Shown in pieces: positions 25,688 through 34,873 of a stretch of 64,000 nt of DNA. The translations under genes and the position numbers were made by a program. Within the stretch, counting starts at the first letter, position 1. Each line of letters starts with the position of its first letter. The stretch is from an uncultured Sphingobacteriales bacterium (GTDB lineage: Bacteria > Bacteroidota > Bacteroidia > Chitinophagales > Chitinophagaceae): positions 124,001 to 188,000 of the forward strand of contig CALKHN010000051.1 of NCBI GenBank assembly GCA_937991535.1, in the 5' to 3' direction. The notes beneath the pieces are model-generated. The model ran no database searches, was not told where the DNA came from, and was given only the letters and a program-made list of their open reading frames with translations.

Positions 25688-26242
25688 ATGATTGACCTGA
25701 AAACGATTGATAAAAGCTGGACTTTATTCTTAGACCGCGATGGCGTGATCAATCATGAAACAGTGGGCTTATATATTACCCGCTGGGAAGATTTCAAGTT
25801 TTATGATGGTGTATTGAGCGCTTTAAAAGTTTTTGCGGAAAAGTTTGGACGAATTTTTATTGTCACCAATCAACGGGGTGTAAGCAAAGGATTAATGACA
25901 GAGCAGGATTTAAAATATATTCATCTCAATATGCTCGGTTTAATTGAAGCAAATGATGGCAGAATAGATAAAATTTATTATTGTATTGAAATGGAAAGTG
26001 AAAGTCCGAACAGAAAACCCAATCCGGGCATGGGTTTGCAGGCTAAAAGAGATTTTCCTGAAATTGATTTTAAGCGCTCCTTAATGATTGGAAATACAAT
26101 GAACGACATGATATTTGGTAAAAAATTAGGTTGTTATACTTTTTTTATCGCGTCTAATCGCCCTGCACCGGCATTGCCAAATGCAACTACCGATGCTGTT
26201 TTTTCGTCGTTGAAAGATATAGCTGAATTGATGATACAATAA
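25688..26242 (+). CDS. gmhB: HAD phosphatase, D,D-heptose 1,7-bisphosphatase type
   Basis: The 184 residues contain HAD motif I TLFLDRDGVIN (about 11-21), motif II FIVTNQRGVSKG and motif III KPNPGM...MIGNTMNDM. This fits GmhB/HisB-N phosphatases, which remove the C7 phosphate of heptose 1,7-bisphosphate. GmhB normally has a four-cysteine zinc loop before the RKPxPGM segment. Here that stretch reads YYCIEMESESPNRKPNPGM with one Cys, so the zinc is absent. The place at the end of the heptose cluster supports the role; 77 bases separate it from hddC. Confidence 0.78.
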   Translation: MIDLKTIDKSWTLFLDRDGVINHETVGLYITRWEDFKFYDGVLSALKVFAEKFGRIFIVTNQRGVSKGLMTEQDLKYIHLNMLGLIEANDGRIDKIYYCIEMESESPNRKPNPGMGLQAKRDFPEIDFKRSLMIGNTMNDMIFGKKLGCYTFFIASNRPAPALPNATTDAVFSSLKDIAELMIQ

Positions 26243-26345
26243 AAATATGATTATTGGTTTTTTTGATAAATGGTAATTACTCCTCTATTACAAAGCTCAC
26301 GTATTTCAAATACACCTATATTTACAGAACCTTAAACTGATAACG

Positions 26346-26801
26346 ATGAAAAGAAATTTATTTTTTCTATTGACTGTAGCTGCCGCCTGCACCTTGCTTT
26401 TATCCTGCAAAAAAGATAAAAATGGTACGCCTGAAGAAAAGGATCCGGATGCCGATTTGCCTGCATTAACCGCTGAAACCATACCTGGTTATTATGTTGG
26501 GTACTACGGATCGGGCATTAATGAACCGAATATTGATTATGCATTTAGATTGATGCCTAATTTTACAATTGTTGTATATGATCAGAGCGCCGATACAGTT
26601 AACGGCAGAAAGGCTTATGGCACCTGGCAATACAATGCCGGCACAAAAAAATTAAAGACTTATTATCGCTATAACGATGCAGAAGCAAAATTATATTCCA
26701 CATATGGCGAGTTGAAACATCGTCGTTTTATCGGAACCTGGGGGCCTAACCAGGACAGTATAAGAGGGGGAAAATACAATGTAAGGTATACGAGTAACTG
26801 A
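26346..26801 (+). CDS. Hypothetical lipoprotein
   Basis: Signal peptide with lipobox LLSC (Cys21) followed by KKDKNGTPEEKDPDAD, a charged tether seen in surface-directed Bacteroidota lipoproteins. The remaining 110 residues look like a small beta-barrel or lipocalin-like fold (GYYVGYYGSG, AYGTWQYNAGTKKLKTYYRY, RRFIGTWGPNQD). The family is not recognised. A terminator follows directly, so this is a single-gene unit. Confidence 0.65.
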   Translation: MKRNLFFLLTVAAACTLLLSCKKDKNGTPEEKDPDADLPALTAETIPGYYVGYYGSGINEPNIDYAFRLMPNFTIVVYDQSADTVNGRKAYGTWQYNAGTKKLKTYYRYNDAEAKLYSTYGELKHRRFIGTWGPNQDSIRGGKYNVRYTSN

Positions 26802-26825
26802 GAATAAATAAACAGATATAATGGC

Positions 26826-26852
26826 AAAGGTCGTCTAAAGGCGACCTTTTTT
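26826..26852 (+). terminator. Intrinsic terminator after the lipoprotein gene
   Basis: AAAGGTCG pairs with CGACCTTT around an eight-base loop and runs into six T residues, ending the lipoprotein transcript 25 bases past its stop codon. Confidence 0.8.
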
Positions 26853-26909
26853 GTGTGGTCCCCTCATTACATTTCCTGCCAAACTGGCATTTTAATATCC
26901 CCTTTTGAT

Positions 26910-26917
26910 TATCTTTG
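26910..26917 (+). promoter_or_regulatory. -7 box TATCTTTG of miaB
   Basis: Perfect TAnnTTTG, 26 bases before the miaB ATG and just after a terminator, where a promoter is expected. Confidence 0.5.
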
Positions 26918-26942
26918 CCACTTTAAAAGTTGAGGACATTAT

Positions 26943-28373
26943 ATGTTGGATGTATTGACACAGAAAGTGCACGATGAGGCCAGGCAGGGTGAGGCATTTG
27001 CTCCCTTTATCAATGATCCTGCTCAATATAAAAAGAAGTTTTATATAGAAAGTTACGGCTGTCAGATGAATTTTTCGGATAGCGAAATTGTTGCATCCAT
27101 TTTGCAGGATGTGGGCTTTGGTGCTACAAGAGACTGTTCTGAAGCAGATTTAATATTGCTCAACACTTGTTCTATTCGCGAAAAAGCGGAACAAACCGTT
27201 CGCAAGCGGCTTACCGAATTTCGAAAGATAAAGGTAGCCCGGCCCGGTTTACTGGTGGGCGTACTGGGCTGCATGGCAGAAAGAATAAAAGCAAAGCTTC
27301 TTGAAGAGGAGCAATTGGTGGATATTGTAGTTGGTCCGGATGCATACCGTAGCCTGCCGGCTTTACTGGAAGAAGCGGAAGGTGGTCAAAAAGCTGTAAA
27401 CGTATTGCTTAGCCGCGAAGAGACTTATGCCGATATTTCACCTGTGCGGTTAAACAGCAACGGCGTATCGGGATTTGTAAGTATCATGCGGGGCTGCAAT
27501 AACATGTGTACCTTTTGTGTGGTACCATTTACCCGTGGGAGAGAAAGAAGCAGGAATGCCTTTTCGATCATAAAAGAATGCCAGGATTTGTTTGACCGCG
27601 GGTATAAGGAAGTTACTTTGCTGGGACAAAACGTGGACAGTTACTATTTTACACCAGAAACAACGGATGACACAGGCAGAGACACGGTAACCTTTGCATC
27701 GTTGCTGGAAATGGTGGCAAATATTTCGCCCTTATTGCGTGTTCGCTTTTCTACTTCACACCCCAAGGATATTACAGATGATGTGCTGCATGTAATCGCT
27801 AAGTATGAAAATATTTGCAACTACATACATCTTCCGGTGCAGAGCGGCTCAACCCGTATATTGCAAATGATGAACCGCACCTATACCCGCGAATGGTATT
27901 TGGCAAAAATTGACCGCATTCGCGAAATTATTCCCGGCTGTGGTATCAGCAGCGATATAATAGCCGGCTTTTGTACGGAAACGGAAGAAGACCACCAAAG
28001 TACTTTATCATTGATGGAGTATAGCGGCTATGACCTCAGTTATATGTTTTTTTATAGCGAGCGGCCAGGCACACTCGCCCAAAGAAGATACAAAGATGAT
28101 GTGCCGGAGATGATAAAAAAAAGACGGTTACAGGAAATTGTGGATCTGCAAAACCGCTTATCAAGGAAAAGCAATGAAAAAGACCTTGGCAAAACCTTCG
28201 GGGTGCTGATAGAAGGCAACAGTAAAAAAAGTGACCAGGACTGGATGGGCAGAACTTCACACAACAAAGTAATCGTTTTTTCAAAAACCGGTGCTGATTG
28301 CAGCAAAGGCGATTATGTGAAAGTAAAGGTAACAGATTGTACAAAAGCAACCTTGCTGGGAGAGATAGTATAA
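26943..28373 (+). CDS. miaB: tRNA-2-methylthio-N6-isopentenyladenosine synthase
   Basis: The 476 residues have the three MiaB parts. The UPF0004 domain has Cys40 (SYGCQMN), Cys76 and Cys110 for the auxiliary cluster. The radical-SAM site is C185-x3-C189-x2-C192 (RGCNNMCTFC), and the C-terminus is a TRAM domain. The enzyme adds a methylthio group to i6A37 of tRNAs reading codons that start with U, using SAM and sulfur. It is followed at 33 bases by a sigma-54 activator gene. Confidence 0.96.
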   Translation: MLDVLTQKVHDEARQGEAFAPFINDPAQYKKKFYIESYGCQMNFSDSEIVASILQDVGFGATRDCSEADLILLNTCSIREKAEQTVRKRLTEFRKIKVARPGLLVGVLGCMAERIKAKLLEEEQLVDIVVGPDAYRSLPALLEEAEGGQKAVNVLLSREETYADISPVRLNSNGVSGFVSIMRGCNNMCTFCVVPFTRGRERSRNAFSIIKECQDLFDRGYKEVTLLGQNVDSYYFTPETTDDTGRDTVTFASLLEMVANISPLLRVRFSTSHPKDITDDVLHVIAKYENICNYIHLPVQSGSTRILQMMNRTYTREWYLAKIDRIREIIPGCGISSDIIAGFCTETEEDHQSTLSLMEYSGYDLSYMFFYSERPGTLAQRRYKDDVPEMIKKRRLQEIVDLQNRLSRKSNEKDLGKTFGVLIEGNSKKSDQDWMGRTSHNKVIVFSKTGADCSKGDYVKVKVTDCTKATLLGEIV

Positions 28374-28406
28374 AGATTGCCTGGGGGCATTAATAACGTG
28401 TAAAAA

Positions 28407-29654
28407 ATGGATATACAATCAATAAAAAACAGGTTTGGCATAATCGGCAATTCGCCGGCATTGAGTTATGCATTGCAAGTGGCGGCACAGGTTGCTAATA
28501 CAGACCTTACAGTGCTCATTTATGGCGAAAGCGGGGTAGGTAAAGAAGTGTTTTCACAAATCATTCACGCGTTATCTTCCCGGAAGCACAATCCTTTTAT
28601 CGCGGTAAACTGCGGTGCTATCCCTGAAGGTACCATTGATTCGGAATTGTTTGGGCATGAAAAAGGATCCTTTACAGGAGCGGTTGACAGCCGTAAAGGA
28701 TATTTTGAAACCGTGAACGGAGGAACGATATTTTTAGACGAAATAGGGGAGTTGCCATTGGGTACACAGGCACGCCTGCTGCGTGTTTTAGAAGCCGGCG
28801 AATACATTCGCGTAGGATCATCTAAGGTGCAAAAAACAGACGTAAGAGTTATAGCAGCTACCAATAAAGATTTGCTGGAATATACGCATAGGGGAAGGTT
28901 TAGGCAGGATCTCTACTACCGTTTAAATACGGTTCCCATACGCGTTCCGGCATTGAAAGACCGGCAGGAAGATATTATTCTTTTATTCAGAAAATTTGCT
29001 GCTGATTTTGCAGAGCGGTACAAAACACTCTCAGTACAGTTAGACGACGACGCAAAAGAACTGTTAATTCATTATCCCTGGCCCGGTAATGTAAGAGAAT
29101 TGAAGAACATTGCAGAGCAGATATCGGTACTGAGTGAGGATAAATTAATAACTGCAAGACAATTACGACAATTTTTGCCGGAACATAATACGAACAGAAT
29201 GCCTGTGCTGGCCGGAAGCAATGGGAGCGTATCGCATGCCGAGTTTGCCAATGAAAGAGAAATATTGTACAAACTTTTCTTTGACATGAAAAAAGATGTA
29301 ACCGAGTTGAAAAAAATGTTTGTTGACATCCTTCAAAATCCCCAGCGTGCCGGCGCTATGGCAGCTTATACCAAGGAGTCGTTGCTCGGCGATTACCAGC
29401 CGGCTGAACGGGAAAAGAGTGCATCAGCGCCACCTGCGCTGGTTCAGCCTTCGCAACCCATGCTGATCAATAATAATGATATTTATGAGCATGAAGAAGT
29501 AGAAGAGTCGCTCAATATTATGGATAAAGAAAAAGAACTGATCGTTAAGGCACTTAAAAAGCACAGGGGCAAACGAAAAGATGCTTCCTCCGACCTGGGT
29601 ATCAGCGAAAGGACCTTATACCGAAAGCTGAAAGAATACGACATTAATGAATAA
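28407..29654 (+). CDS. Sigma-54-dependent transcriptional activator, no sensor domain
   Basis: The 415 residues begin directly with the AAA+ domain: Walker A GESGVGKE (40-47), the sigma-54 contact loop as GSFTGA (87-92, Ser for the usual Ala) and Walker B IFLDEIGE. A Fis-type HTH ends the protein (LGISERTLYRKLKEYDINE). No receiver, PAS or GAF domain precedes the AAA+ part, so control must come by level, partner or the 130-residue linker (about 260-390). It lies between miaB and lptE and overlaps lptE by eight bases, a context common in the phylum and suggesting an envelope role. Confidence 0.9.
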   Translation: MDIQSIKNRFGIIGNSPALSYALQVAAQVANTDLTVLIYGESGVGKEVFSQIIHALSSRKHNPFIAVNCGAIPEGTIDSELFGHEKGSFTGAVDSRKGYFETVNGGTIFLDEIGELPLGTQARLLRVLEAGEYIRVGSSKVQKTDVRVIAATNKDLLEYTHRGRFRQDLYYRLNTVPIRVPALKDRQEDIILLFRKFAADFAERYKTLSVQLDDDAKELLIHYPWPGNVRELKNIAEQISVLSEDKLITARQLRQFLPEHNTNRMPVLAGSNGSVSHAEFANEREILYKLFFDMKKDVTELKKMFVDILQNPQRAGAMAAYTKESLLGDYQPAEREKSASAPPALVQPSQPMLINNNDIYEHEEVEESLNIMDKEKELIVKALKKHRGKRKDASSDLGISERTLYRKLKEYDINE

Positions 29655-30159
29655 AACGATGCTGAAAAGAAGTTTCTTCCTGGTAGCTGCCATCGTATCG
29701 GTTCAGGCTACGTGCAATTATACTTTTAAGGATGTAAGTATACCGCCGGAAGTTAAAACCGTAAGTGTACAATATATTGAAAACAGGGCAAGATATATTA
29801 ATCCGCAACTGAGCCCGCAGCTAACCGACAGGTTACGCCAGAAGATTACCGGGCAAACCCGTTTAACCATCATTAATGGCGATGATGCTCATTATGACAT
29901 TGGCGGCTATATAACGGATTTTTCGGTTAACACTTCGGGTATTTCAGGAAACCAGGCATCCAGCAATAACCTTAATGTAACCGTACATATTATATTCAAA
30001 AACCGGCTGGATGAAAAGAAAAATTTTGAAACAGATATCACCAGGAATTTTCCTTTTTCCGCCAGTATTAGTTTTACTGACGCGCAGAACCGGCTGATGG
30101 ATGATATATTGAAGAATGTGTCGGATGATATTTTTAATAAAGTATTCTCAAACTGGTAA
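29647..30159 (+). CDS. lptE: LptE-like LPS-assembly lipoprotein
   Basis: The 170 residues have a signal ending VQATC (Cys23) followed by NYTFKDVSIPPEVKTVSVQYIEN, the opening seen in Bacteroidota LptE proteins. The alpha/beta pattern ends in LMDDILKNVSDDIFNKVFSNW. LptE plugs the LptD barrel and guides LPS to the cell surface. Sequence similarity to proteobacterial LptE is low, so the name rests on the phylum-typical N-terminus and its usual place next to the sigma-54 activator and secG. Confidence 0.85.
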   Translation: MNKTMLKRSFFLVAAIVSVQATCNYTFKDVSIPPEVKTVSVQYIENRARYINPQLSPQLTDRLRQKITGQTRLTIINGDDAHYDIGGYITDFSVNTSGISGNQASSNNLNVTVHIIFKNRLDEKKNFETDITRNFPFSASISFTDAQNRLMDDILKNVSDDIFNKVFSNW

Positions 30160-30173
30160 AGGATAGTATCTTC

Positions 30174-31415
30174 ATGCTGATGAACCCTGATATGGATAAT
30201 TTCATGCAAAAGTTTTTTCAGACACACAGACTGGAAGAAGTGGATGTAATGAATATAGAACAACTGGTACGGCAATATCCTTATTATGCACCGCTTCAAT
30301 ACCTTCTGGCTAAAAAATACCGGCAGTTCGACAATACCCGGTATAAGCATCAGATTACCAAAACCGCTATTTTTTTCAGTAACCCACACTGGCTGAATGA
30401 TTTATTATTGTCTGATGGAATAACGGCATCCGAAGAAAGTTTTACAGGTACCGGCGTAAATACCGCGACTCAACCAGGTGGGGATATGTTGCCCGCAAAG
30501 AATGATATTGTATCGCCGGAAGAGAATGCAGAACAAAAAATTGACGAATCGCTAAGTGTTAAGTATCAGGATACTACAAATGAAAATGAAGTTCCCGATG
30601 ATATAGAGGTTGCTCAGCCCCTAAATGAAGTATCTGTTCCTGCTACTTCGCAGGCAGAAACCAATATGGAAATAATTCCTGCCGAATTACAGGAGGATAT
30701 TTTACAGGAGATAGCCGAATCCTTTCCTGAAGGTATGCATGAGGATAAAGCGGCAGCAGAAGGGCAAGCAGAACCTTTGGAACCCGGGTCTGATATAGCA
30801 GAACAATACCAAAAGGAGAATAGTGTAGCCGCAGTTGATGCTTCGGTGGAAGCACCTGTATCCGCGTCATCTGCCTCGGAATTAGATCAGGAAGATGACA
30901 AAGAAAGTTCTGTAAGTCAGGATATGGATGCTATCGGGAGCAGCACAATAGCTGAAAAGCAGGAAACTGAACCACCGGCAGAAAGTTTATCCGGGGAATT
31001 GATTAAACCTGGTCTTTCTCCATCGCCAAATTCAGAGCATTTGCCACTTATACCATTAGAGCCCTTATATGCTATTGACTATTTTGCCTCTCAGGGGATA
31101 AAACTGAAAGATGAAGAAGGTAAGGACAAGTTGAGTCAAAAGCTGCGGAGTTTTACCGAATGGCTAAAAACAATGAAGCGGATTCATCCGGAAAAACTGG
31201 AACAGGAAATGGATCCTCAAACCTCTACCGTTATACAGCATATTGCCGAACATTCTAACGAGCTTGAAGATGTGGTAACAGAGGCAATGGCCGAAGTTTA
31301 CGCCAGGCAGGGACTTAGGAACAAAGCGGCGGAAGTGTATCAGAAATTAAGTTTGCTTAATCCCAATAAAAGAGCTTATTTTGCAGCCAGAATTTCCAAA
31401 TTAAAAGAAACCTGA
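30174..31415 (+). CDS. Acidic conserved protein between lptE and secG
   Basis: The 413 residues have conserved ends and a variable middle. Residues 1-80 (FMQKFFQTHRLEEVDVMNIEQLVRQYPYYAPLQYLLAKKY) are helical and start with several possible Met codons. Residues 90-285 are Glu/Pro/Ser-rich and look disordered. The last 120 contain ...FTEWLKTMKRIH and a TPR-like end (VYARQGLRNKAAEVYQKLSLLNPN). There is no signal peptide, so it is cytoplasmic. Its function is unknown. It lies 14 bases after lptE and one base before secG, so it belongs to this envelope operon. Confidence 0.75.
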   Translation: MLMNPDMDNFMQKFFQTHRLEEVDVMNIEQLVRQYPYYAPLQYLLAKKYRQFDNTRYKHQITKTAIFFSNPHWLNDLLLSDGITASEESFTGTGVNTATQPGGDMLPAKNDIVSPEENAEQKIDESLSVKYQDTTNENEVPDDIEVAQPLNEVSVPATSQAETNMEIIPAELQEDILQEIAESFPEGMHEDKAAAEGQAEPLEPGSDIAEQYQKENSVAAVDASVEAPVSASSASELDQEDDKESSVSQDMDAIGSSTIAEKQETEPPAESLSGELIKPGLSPSPNSEHLPLIPLEPLYAIDYFASQGIKLKDEEGKDKLSQKLRSFTEWLKTMKRIHPEKLEQEMDPQTSTVIQHIAEHSNELEDVVTEAMAEVYARQGLRNKAAEVYQKLSLLNPNKRAYFAARISKLKET

Positions 31416-31416
31416 T

Positions 31417-31767
31417 ATGGCGCTTTTGTTTTTAATTTTAATTATTATATGCAGTGTGGCAATAGGCCTTATTATTTTAATTCAAAATCCCAAGGGTGGC
31501 GGACTTTCAGGAAGTATTGCAGGGTTTAGCAACCAGTTTATGGGTGTTAAACAAACAACGGATGTATTGGAAAAGGGCACCTGGATTTTCGCAGCAATAA
31601 TCGGTGGATTATGTTTGTTTTCTACTTTGTTTATGGGCTCGGGAGATGGTGATAACCAGTTCATCAAGGGCATTAATACAAATCAGCAACAGCAACAATC
31701 TTTGCCAATTGCCCCACCAGCTCAGCAGGCAACACCTGAACAAACTCCTGCACAGCCTCAACCATAA
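31417..31767 (+). CDS. secG: Protein translocase subunit SecG
   Basis: The 116 residues have two membrane helices (about 2-22 and 51-73) flanking the SecG signature IQNPKGGGLSGSIAGFSNQFMGVKQTTDVLEKGTW. A Gln/Pro-rich C-terminal tail (QQQQQSLPIAPPAQQ) is typical for the phylum. SecG stimulates SecYEG-dependent export. A terminator 25 bases downstream closes the transcription unit. Confidence 0.93.
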   Translation: MALLFLILIIICSVAIGLIILIQNPKGGGLSGSIAGFSNQFMGVKQTTDVLEKGTWIFAAIIGGLCLFSTLFMGSGDGDNQFIKGINTNQQQQQSLPIAPPAQQATPEQTPAQPQP

Positions 31768-31791
31768 GTCATTTTTTAGATAAATTTTATT

Positions 31792-31820
31792 AACCCTGTT
31801 GTTTACGGCAGGGTTTTTTG
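31792..31820 (+). terminator. Intrinsic terminator after secG
   Basis: AACCCTG (31792-31798) pairs with CAGGGTT (31809-31815), followed by a T-run. It separates secG from mltG. Confidence 0.8.
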
Positions 31821-31862
31821 TTTATATTCAACTCGTTTATAAAATAATAATCCAGGAAGATT

Positions 31863-32885
31863 ATGTTCAAAAAATTGGTACTGCCTTTTTTAATTTTCAT
31901 TCTTGTTATGATCATTTTTCTGGTCTGGAAAGCAGTGGGTCCCAACACTGCTTTCAAAGGAGAAAAATATTATCTCTATATAAAAACGGGAAGTAATTTT
32001 GAAAATGTAATGAAAACGCTTGAAGAAGACAGCGTTATTAAGAATCCCGGCATTTTTGCATTTATTGCCAAAAGAACGAATCTCCCGCAGAAAATTAAGG
32101 CAGGCAGGTATGAAATAAAAAGAGGAGCGGGCATTATGGGTATCGTGCAAACACTGCGCAATGGAAAACAGTCTCCTGTAAATCTTGTTATTACCAAGCT
32201 TAGAACAAAGGAAGATTTTGCCCGCTTCGCCGGACGGCAACTGGAATGTGATTCAGCCAGTATAAAAAGCTATCTTAATAATATGGATTCGCTGCAGAGC
32301 AAAGGGTTGGATACCAACAATGTAATGACTGCTATTGTACCCAATACCTATACCTTTTTTTGGAATACAACAGCGGCTAAACTGTTTAACAGGCTTTACA
32401 GCGAAGGAAAAAAATTCTGGAGGGAAGAAAGGCTGCAAAAAGCCAGAACGCTCGGGCTCACACCGCAGCAGGTATATATTCTTGCATCTGTAATTGAAGA
32501 AGAAACCAATAAATATGACGAGATGCCCTTAATGGCAAGTGTATATATTAATCGCTTAAATAAAGGCATGCCACTTGGGGCCGATCCAACTGTAAAATTT
32601 GCAACACGAAATTTTGCTGCCAAAAGAGTAACCTTAAAAATGATCAGCGAAAGTGCAGGGTCTCCCTATAACACTTACAGAAATGCGGGCTTACCTCCCG
32701 GTCCTATATGTACCCCTTCTATAAAAACAATTGATGCCACGCTTAATGCAACGACTACAAATTATCTTTATTTCTGTGCGAAACCCGATTTTTCGGGCTA
32801 TCATGCATTCGCAGTAACGAATACGGAGCATCTTAAAAATGCAAGAGCTTATCAAAAAGCGTTGGACCGCTTAAAAATAAAATAA
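31863..32885 (+). CDS. mltG: Endolytic murein transglycosylase MltG
   Basis: The 340 residues start with one membrane helix (about 5-24). A LysM-like region follows (YLYIKTGSNFENVMKTLEEDSVI), then the YceG domain with its catalytic Glu in ASVIEEETNK and the family pieces VYINRLNKGMPLGADPTVKF and SPYNTYRNAGLPPGPICTPS. MltG cleaves nascent glycan strands and sets their length. It acts on the periplasmic side of the inner membrane. The next gene starts 14 bases later. Confidence 0.94.
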   Translation: MFKKLVLPFLIFILVMIIFLVWKAVGPNTAFKGEKYYLYIKTGSNFENVMKTLEEDSVIKNPGIFAFIAKRTNLPQKIKAGRYEIKRGAGIMGIVQTLRNGKQSPVNLVITKLRTKEDFARFAGRQLECDSASIKSYLNNMDSLQSKGLDTNNVMTAIVPNTYTFFWNTTAAKLFNRLYSEGKKFWREERLQKARTLGLTPQQVYILASVIEEETNKYDEMPLMASVYINRLNKGMPLGADPTVKFATRNFAAKRVTLKMISESAGSPYNTYRNAGLPPGPICTPSIKTIDATLNATTTNYLYFCAKPDFSGYHAFAVTNTEHLKNARAYQKALDRLKIK

Positions 32886-32899
32886 GTATTTTAGATAAC

Positions 32900-33862
32900 A
32901 TGACGAAGCTTGAACGCATCATTATAACGTCGCGGCCTGTTGAATTTGTGATAACCTGGTCAAAGCAGTTGATTTTGCCAGGTTTCAAAGGTTTGCCGTT
33001 GTATGATGTAGTATTGTTTTTGCTGCGTCAAATAAAAAAAGAAGGGTTAAATATCAGGGCGGCTGCTATATCTTTTAATTTATTAATGGCTATTCCACCC
33101 TTTCTTATTTTTTTATTTACGCTGGTACCTTACCTGCCCGGACAAAAGGATTTTGTAAATGAATTACTGCGGTTAATAAGGGATCTTACGCCCAACCGGG
33201 ATACATATATATGGGTAAGGGATTTTATTATTGATTTTACAAAACCGCGCGGTGGATTATTATCCATAGGTTTTATTACGGCAGGCTTTTTCGCCTCCAA
33301 TGCTATGCTGGGTATAATGAACTCGTTTAACCGTTCTTTGCATGTAATGTACAGGCAAAAAAGAAATTTTATTCAAAGCAGGGTTGCTGCGTTGAAACTC
33401 ACTTTTTTTATTGCCTTGATATTTATGGCATCCATCCTGTTGCTGATCACACAGGGCAGTATTTTAAGAAATGTTTTGCGCTGGATGGATATAGAAAACG
33501 ACACCATTCTCTGGTGGATCGGTTCTTTGCGCTGGATTGTAATTATTGCGTTGATTTACTACGCTATCGGGCTCATATATCGTTTTGCACCGGCAATACA
33601 ACGAAAGTGGAATATCAACTCTCCCGGAACGATCTTTGCCACTTTTTTAATAATTCTCCTTACTGTAGTATTCAGTTATTGGGTTAATAATTTTGGCACT
33701 TATAATAAAGTGTACGGATCAATAGGTACCGTGATCATACTCATGTCTTCATTCTTTTTTAACTCACTGATCCTGTTAATTGGCTTTGAATTAAATGTTA
33801 GCATCAATCATCTTAAAATGGAGGCCGAGATAAGACAGGTTAAAGAAGACAAGAAACAGTAG
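32900..33862 (+). CDS. YihY/BrkB-family inner-membrane protein
   Basis: The 320 residues have about six membrane helices and the YihY pattern: AAAISFNLLMAIPPFLIFLFTL in the first helix, then NSFNRSLHVMYRQKRNFIQSR, and SPGTIFATFLIILLTVVFSYWVNNFGTYNKVYGSIGTVIIL near the end. The family was once called ribonuclease BN by mistake. Its true role is unknown but linked to the envelope. It probably shares a transcript with mltG. Confidence 0.9.
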   Translation: MTKLERIIITSRPVEFVITWSKQLILPGFKGLPLYDVVLFLLRQIKKEGLNIRAAAISFNLLMAIPPFLIFLFTLVPYLPGQKDFVNELLRLIRDLTPNRDTYIWVRDFIIDFTKPRGGLLSIGFITAGFFASNAMLGIMNSFNRSLHVMYRQKRNFIQSRVAALKLTFFIALIFMASILLLITQGSILRNVLRWMDIENDTILWWIGSLRWIVIIALIYYAIGLIYRFAPAIQRKWNINSPGTIFATFLIILLTVVFSYWVNNFGTYNKVYGSIGTVIILMSSFFFNSLILLIGFELNVSINHLKMEAEIRQVKEDKKQ

Positions 33863-33982
33863 TCCGCAATCATTTACAGCTTATACATGTATTGTAATGA
33901 TGGAAAATCAAAGTGATTTGTTTAATTTGCTTAATTACCAATATATAAAAACCCCCGATTAATAATCAATCAAATCAACTCA

Positions 33983-34630
33983 ATGCCAATTATAGCCCCG
34001 TCTTTATTAGCCTGTAATTTTTTGAAGTTGCAGGAAGAATGCGATATGCTGAACGAAAGTGAAGCAGATTGGTTTCACCTGGATATAATGGATGGGCGTT
34101 TTGTGCCTAATATCAGTTTTGGAATGCCGCTGGTAGAAAAAATACGAAAAGCTACGAACAAGCCCTGTGACGTGCATTTAATGATTGAAGAGCCGGGCAA
34201 ATATGCTGCCGATTTTAAAATAGCCGGGGCCGATCATCTTATTGTTCATTATGAAGCCTGCCCGCACCTGCATCGTAATATTCAGCAAATCAAAAACCTT
34301 GGAATGAAAGCTGGAGTTGCTATAAATCCTCATACACCTGTGCAATTGCTGCAGGACATTCTTGAATACACAGATATTATTTGCATGATGAGCGTAAACC
34401 CTGGGTTTGGCGGACAGGAGTTTATACCCCACACGTTAACCAAAATACAATTACTCCGCCAGCGGATTGACCAGTTAAAACTCAATACTATTATTGAAGT
34501 AGATGGTGGAATTACGCTGCAGAATGCCAAAGCTGTTGTTGAAGCCGGCGCTCATGGTTTGATAACCGGAACCTCCATCTTTAATGCCCCGGATCCCAAA
34601 GAAGTAATACAACGATTAAAGCATATATAA
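33983..34630 (+). CDS. rpe: Ribulose-phosphate 3-epimerase
   Basis: The 215 residues form a TIM barrel with every family mark: IAPSLLACNF, WFHLDIMDGRFVPNISFG (metal His and Asp), DVHLMI, MSVNPGFGGQEF and IEVDGGI with GLITGTSIF at the phosphate site. It interconverts ribulose 5-phosphate and xylulose 5-phosphate in the pentose phosphate pathway. It stands alone, 120 bases after the YihY gene. Confidence 0.96.
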   Translation: MPIIAPSLLACNFLKLQEECDMLNESEADWFHLDIMDGRFVPNISFGMPLVEKIRKATNKPCDVHLMIEEPGKYAADFKIAGADHLIVHYEACPHLHRNIQQIKNLGMKAGVAINPHTPVQLLQDILEYTDIICMMSVNPGFGGQEFIPHTLTKIQLLRQRIDQLKLNTIIEVDGGITLQNAKAVVEAGAHGLITGTSIFNAPDPKEVIQRLKHI

Positions 34631-34778
34631 AATGCTGATTCTCAATATTGAATACGCTATTACCGTTACGTATAACTCCCCTGTTGTATAATAAAGGTTT
34701 GCATGTATCATTAATTTCTACTGGTTTTTGATTAGCATAGGGTAATGCCCGTACAGAAAATAACAAACCTCATAATAA

Positions 34779-34786
34779 TAGTTTTG
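34779..34786 (+). promoter_or_regulatory. -7 box TAGTTTTG before the Crp-family gene
   Basis: Perfect TAnnTTTG. It lies inside the longest open frame for the regulator, so it argues that the first ATG (34751) is not the real start and that translation begins at 34874 or at the ATG at 34799. Confidence 0.4.
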
Positions 34787-34873
34787 CATGCCCGTTTAAT
34801 GTATGATAATTCCAATTTTATCGAAATTAATTCTACCCCCGTGAAAAAATTTACTTTAATTGAACCCCAAACC

